Shown here: positions 6,467 through 8,207 of the stretch, piece by piece | Numbering within the stretch: the first letter of the stretch is position 1 | Layout: each line of letters begins with the position of its first letter | Origin: an uncultured Lysobacterales bacterium | GTDB taxonomy: Bacteria > Pseudomonadota > Gammaproteobacteria > Xanthomonadales > SZUA-36 | NCBI GenBank assembly: GCA_937974465.1 | Contig: CALJWY010000021.1 | Span: forward strand, 1 to 8,207 | Reading direction: 5' to 3' | Length of the DNA: 8,207 nt | The notes under the pieces: model-generated | Database searches by the model: none | What the model was told of the DNA's origin: nothing | Seen by the model: only the letters and a program-made list of their open reading frames with translations | Program-made: the position numbers and the translations under genes

Positions 6467-6853
6467 TTACTCCTCCAGCGACTCCTCGTAGCCTTCGGCG
6501 TCTTTAAGCCCTTCCAGTTCTTCGGTATCGAAGAGCTCGATCTCAAATAACCAACCATCCCCATAAGGATCGGAGTTAATGATGGCCGGATCGGCATCAA
6601 GTTCCTCGTTGATGGCAATAACCCTGCCGGACACCGGTGTGTAAATATCCGATGCAGCCTTAACCGACTCGACAACTGCACAGGGGTCACCCTGGCTGAT
6701 TTCATCACCAACAGTAGGCAACTCAACAAACACCAGGTCACCAAGCGCTTCCTGGGCATGGTCCGTAATACCTATTCGGGCGTTGCCATTTTCGTCGGCG
6801 TCAACCCATTCATGGGATTCCGTATATTTCAAATGAGATGGGATATTACTCAT
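6467..6853 (-). CDS. gcvH: Glycine cleavage system H protein
   Basis: Lipoyl carrier that shuttles the aminomethyl group of glycine between the P, T and L proteins of the glycine cleavage system. Its 128 residues match the usual length. Visible signatures are YTESHEWV (10-17), IGITDHAQEALGDLVFVELP (27-46) and ESVKAASDIY with the lipoylation lysine at K65, followed by the conserved PVSGRVIAINEEL and SDPYGDGWLF. The C-terminus is acidic (EELEGLKDAEGYEESLEE). The ATG is preceded by AGGAACT; the AGGAA ends two bases before the ATG, as in purC, and a GAGG sits further upstream. It lies 43 bp after gcvT on the same strand and is probably cotranscribed. It converges with the cupredoxin gene across only 25 bp, with no clear terminator between them, and gcvP does not follow. 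Confidence 0.97.
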   Translation of the reverse strand: MSNIPSHLKYTESHEWVDADENGNARIGITDHAQEALGDLVFVELPTVGDEISQGDPCAVVESVKAASDIYTPVSGRVIAINEELDADPAIINSDPYGDGWLFEIELFDTEELEGLKDAEGYEESLEE

Positions 6854-6896
6854 AGTTCCTGCCCCTCAGTACTGGCCAATAAAATTATTCTAGCGG

Positions 6897-7985
6897 TTAA
6901 ATGATGCCCTCGCAAACCGAACCGTTCCGCGCAAATGGCGGCCGGACAATACTGCAATTGAGCAACTTGCCGCGGATATCAACCTGACATGTTTGTGTCG
7001 CATTTTTTGGTATGCGGGCAAATGCAATCGCCTTCTGCAAGGTCGGGGAAAAACTTCCGGAGGTGGTGACACCCTCACCCGCATCCGTCACGATTCGCTG
7101 ACCGGGTCGCAATACGCCACGGTCCTGTAACACCAGGCCAACCAGTTTTTCCTTCAGGCCCGCGTCTTTTTGCTGCAACAACGCTTCTTTGCCAATGAAT
7201 GAGCGCTGGTCTTTCAGCGCCACGGTCCAGGCCAGGCCTGACTCCAGCGGAGTAACACTTTCATCCATATCCTGGCCATACAGGTTCATACCCGCTTCGA
7301 GGCGCAGGGTGTCACGTGCCCCGAGGCCACAGGGGGACACACCCGCTTCAAGCAAGCGGTCCCATAGTGAACAGGCTGCAGTTCCAGGTAAGGAAATTTC
7401 GAATCCGTCTTCACCGGTATAACCGGTTCGTGCAATAAATAAATCGCCGAACTGGCCGGCTGAAAATGGCTTTAATTCTGTTGCCGGCAATACATCTTTT
7501 TGCGGCAACACGGAGAAAACTTTTTCACGGGCATCAGGACCCTGCACCGCAATCATCGCCAGCGACGGACGCTCTTCCACAACCACATCAAATGCCCGTG
7601 CCTGGGAGTTTATCCACGCCATGTCCTTGTCGTGGGTCGCCGCATTGACCACTACGCGGAAAAAGGTCTCTTCAAGAAAGTAGGTGATCAGGTCATCCAC
7701 AACCCCACCCTGTTCATTCAACATACAACTGTAAAACGCCTGTCCCGGGTTTTTCAGCTTGGCAACATCGTTGGCCAGCAGGTAGCTCAGAAAATCTCTG
7801 GCATTTGCACCACTGATATCCACCACGGTCATATGCGAAACATCAAACATGCCGGCTGCCTGGCGGACCTTATTGTGCTCTTCGATTTGGGAGCCATAAT
7901 TGATCGGCATCTCCCAACCGCCAAAATCGACCATGCGCGCGCCAGCGGCAATATGGGCATCGTACAAAGGGGTCTGTTGGGGCAT
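6897..7985 (-). CDS. gcvT: Aminomethyltransferase (glycine cleavage T protein)
   Basis: Transfers the one-carbon unit from aminomethyl-lipoyl GcvH to tetrahydrofolate, releasing ammonia. Its 362 residues are typical of bacterial GcvT. Visible features are TPLYDAHIAAGARMVDFGGW (5-24), FDVSHM (47-52), GGVVDDLITY with the catalytic aspartate in the DD pair (97-98), the folate-region ARTGYTGEDGFEI, and LGARDTLRLEAGMNLYG. The C-terminal barrel domain contains SFIGKEAL and a GSFSPTLQKAIAFA stretch. The ATG at 7985 has a good AAGGAG (complement of 7993-7998) seven bases upstream. It is the first gene of a gcvT-gcvH unit. Control may involve the inverted repeat over its start region. No glycine riboswitch fits in the short leader. 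Confidence 0.97.
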   Translation of the reverse strand: MPQQTPLYDAHIAAGARMVDFGGWEMPINYGSQIEEHNKVRQAAGMFDVSHMTVVDISGANARDFLSYLLANDVAKLKNPGQAFYSCMLNEQGGVVDDLITYFLEETFFRVVVNAATHDKDMAWINSQARAFDVVVEERPSLAMIAVQGPDAREKVFSVLPQKDVLPATELKPFSAGQFGDLFIARTGYTGEDGFEISLPGTAACSLWDRLLEAGVSPCGLGARDTLRLEAGMNLYGQDMDESVTPLESGLAWTVALKDQRSFIGKEALLQQKDAGLKEKLVGLVLQDRGVLRPGQRIVTDAGEGVTTSGSFSPTLQKAIAFARIPKNATQTCQVDIRGKLLNCSIVRPPFARNGSVCEGII

Positions 7986-8028
7986 TGCAGGTCTCCTTAA
8001 TCAGGTGGTCAATATAATGGAGACTGCA
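7986..8028 (-). promoter_or_regulatory. Inverted repeat spanning the gcvT promoter -10 and ribosome site
   Basis: On the minus strand TGCAGTCTCC (complement of 8019-8028) is followed after 22 bases by GGAGACCTGCA (complement of 7986-7996), directly before the ATG. The arms pair fully except for one bulged C. The downstream arm includes the GGAG of the Shine-Dalgarno sequence. It could be an operator around the -10 or, if transcription starts further upstream, a hairpin hiding the ribosome site. Confidence 0.4.
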
Positions 8029-8038
8029 GAAAAAGCAA
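8011..8038 (-). promoter_or_regulatory. Candidate gcvT promoter
   Basis: Read on the minus strand, TTGCTT (complement of 8033-8038) and TATATT (complement of 8011-8016) are separated by 16 bp. They match the sigma-70 hexamers at 3 of 6 and 5 of 6 positions. Transcription would start near 8004, leaving a leader of about 20 bases. The repeat array begins about 15 bp upstream of the -35. Confidence 0.45.
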
Positions 8039-8052
8039 CGTAAAAACTCTGA

Positions 8053-8166
8053 GAACCGACATTGACCGGCCACTAGCACCATCATAAGCCAGCACCTGGC
8101 ACCGCCATAAGCCAACGCCTGGCACCTTCATAAACCAGCGCCTGGCACCGTCGTAAGCCAGCAAAA
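8053..8166 (+). repeat. Tandem array of five 22-23-bp units
   Basis: Units run 8053-8075, 8076-8098, 8099-8121, 8122-8144 and 8145-8166 (the last is 22 bp). The middle units begin GCACCNYCATAA, continue CCARC and end RCCTG; the last keeps GCACCGTCGTAAGCCAGC. The first unit is closer to the one at 2118-2140 (20 of 23 bases), ending CCGGCCACTA. The array leads straight into GCACCGTCATTCC of the palindromic element. No coding sense is seen. Confidence 0.82.
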
Positions 8167-8207
8167 GCACCGTCATTCCCGCGCAGGCGGGAATCTCCCT
8201 GGGTCAC
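8167..8207 (+). repeat. Palindrome-flanked repeat element, copy C, cut by window end
   Basis: From GCACCGTCATT through the left palindrome and CTCCCTGGGTCAC, this matches copies A and B with a single T to C change. It continues past the window. Unlike A and B it is preceded by CAAAA rather than CCACTA. Confidence 0.85.

Noticed and set aside
7986..8052. Glycine riboswitch before gcvT
   Set aside because: The likely leader is only about 20 bases, and even the whole space to the array is under 70 bases, too short for the aptamer; no conserved aptamer core was seen.
7870..8115. Minus-strand open frame of 81 residues overlapping the gcvT start
   Set aside because: It runs through the tandem repeat and an alternative frame of gcvT, with no ribosome site or domain.
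8053..8207. CRISPR array
   Set aside because: The repeat units are contiguous with no unique spacers, and no cas gene is present.

Overview
The window looks like chromosomal DNA from a Gram-negative bacterium, most likely a marine gammaproteobacterium. The main reasons are a single-target proteobacterial sortase pair (class GN type), a DjlA-type membrane J-protein, and dRS3/REP-like palindromic repeats. This placement is inferred from gene content; no rRNA or other taxonomic marker is present.

Layout. Positions 1-2141 (+) hold the 3' part of a VIT/VWA sortase-target protein, overlapped by 4 bases with its dedicated sortase. Positions 2134-2615 are a gene-free repeat cluster: two 117/120-identical copies of a palindrome-flanked element, an extra copy of its right palindrome, and two short tandem arrays. 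Positions 2610-4114 (-) are a probable two-gene operon, djlA then rpe. An intergenic region with a perfect 11-bp inverted repeat separates djlA from the divergent purC (4246-5151, +). A secreted cupredoxin/CARDB protein follows on the same strand (5257-6441). Converging on it are gcvH and gcvT (6467-7985, -), transcribed gcvT to gcvH. From about 8053 to the end lies a tandem array of about 23-bp units running into a third, truncated copy of the palindromic element.

How the parts work together. The VWA protein and the sortase form one system: the sortase should cleave the C-terminal FPSTATG signal and move the protein to its final envelope attachment. GcvT and GcvH are two parts of the glycine cleavage system, feeding one-carbon units into tetrahydrofolate, which purine synthesis (PurC pathway) also draws on. 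Rpe belongs to the pentose phosphate pathway and DjlA is a DnaK co-chaperone. The least described parts are the repeat family, which reaches into the sortase stop codon and lies just upstream of the gcvT promoter, the inverted repeats at the djlA/purC and gcvT start regions, and the C-terminal domain of the cupredoxin protein. I found no phage, CRISPR, toxin-antitoxin or transposase gene.
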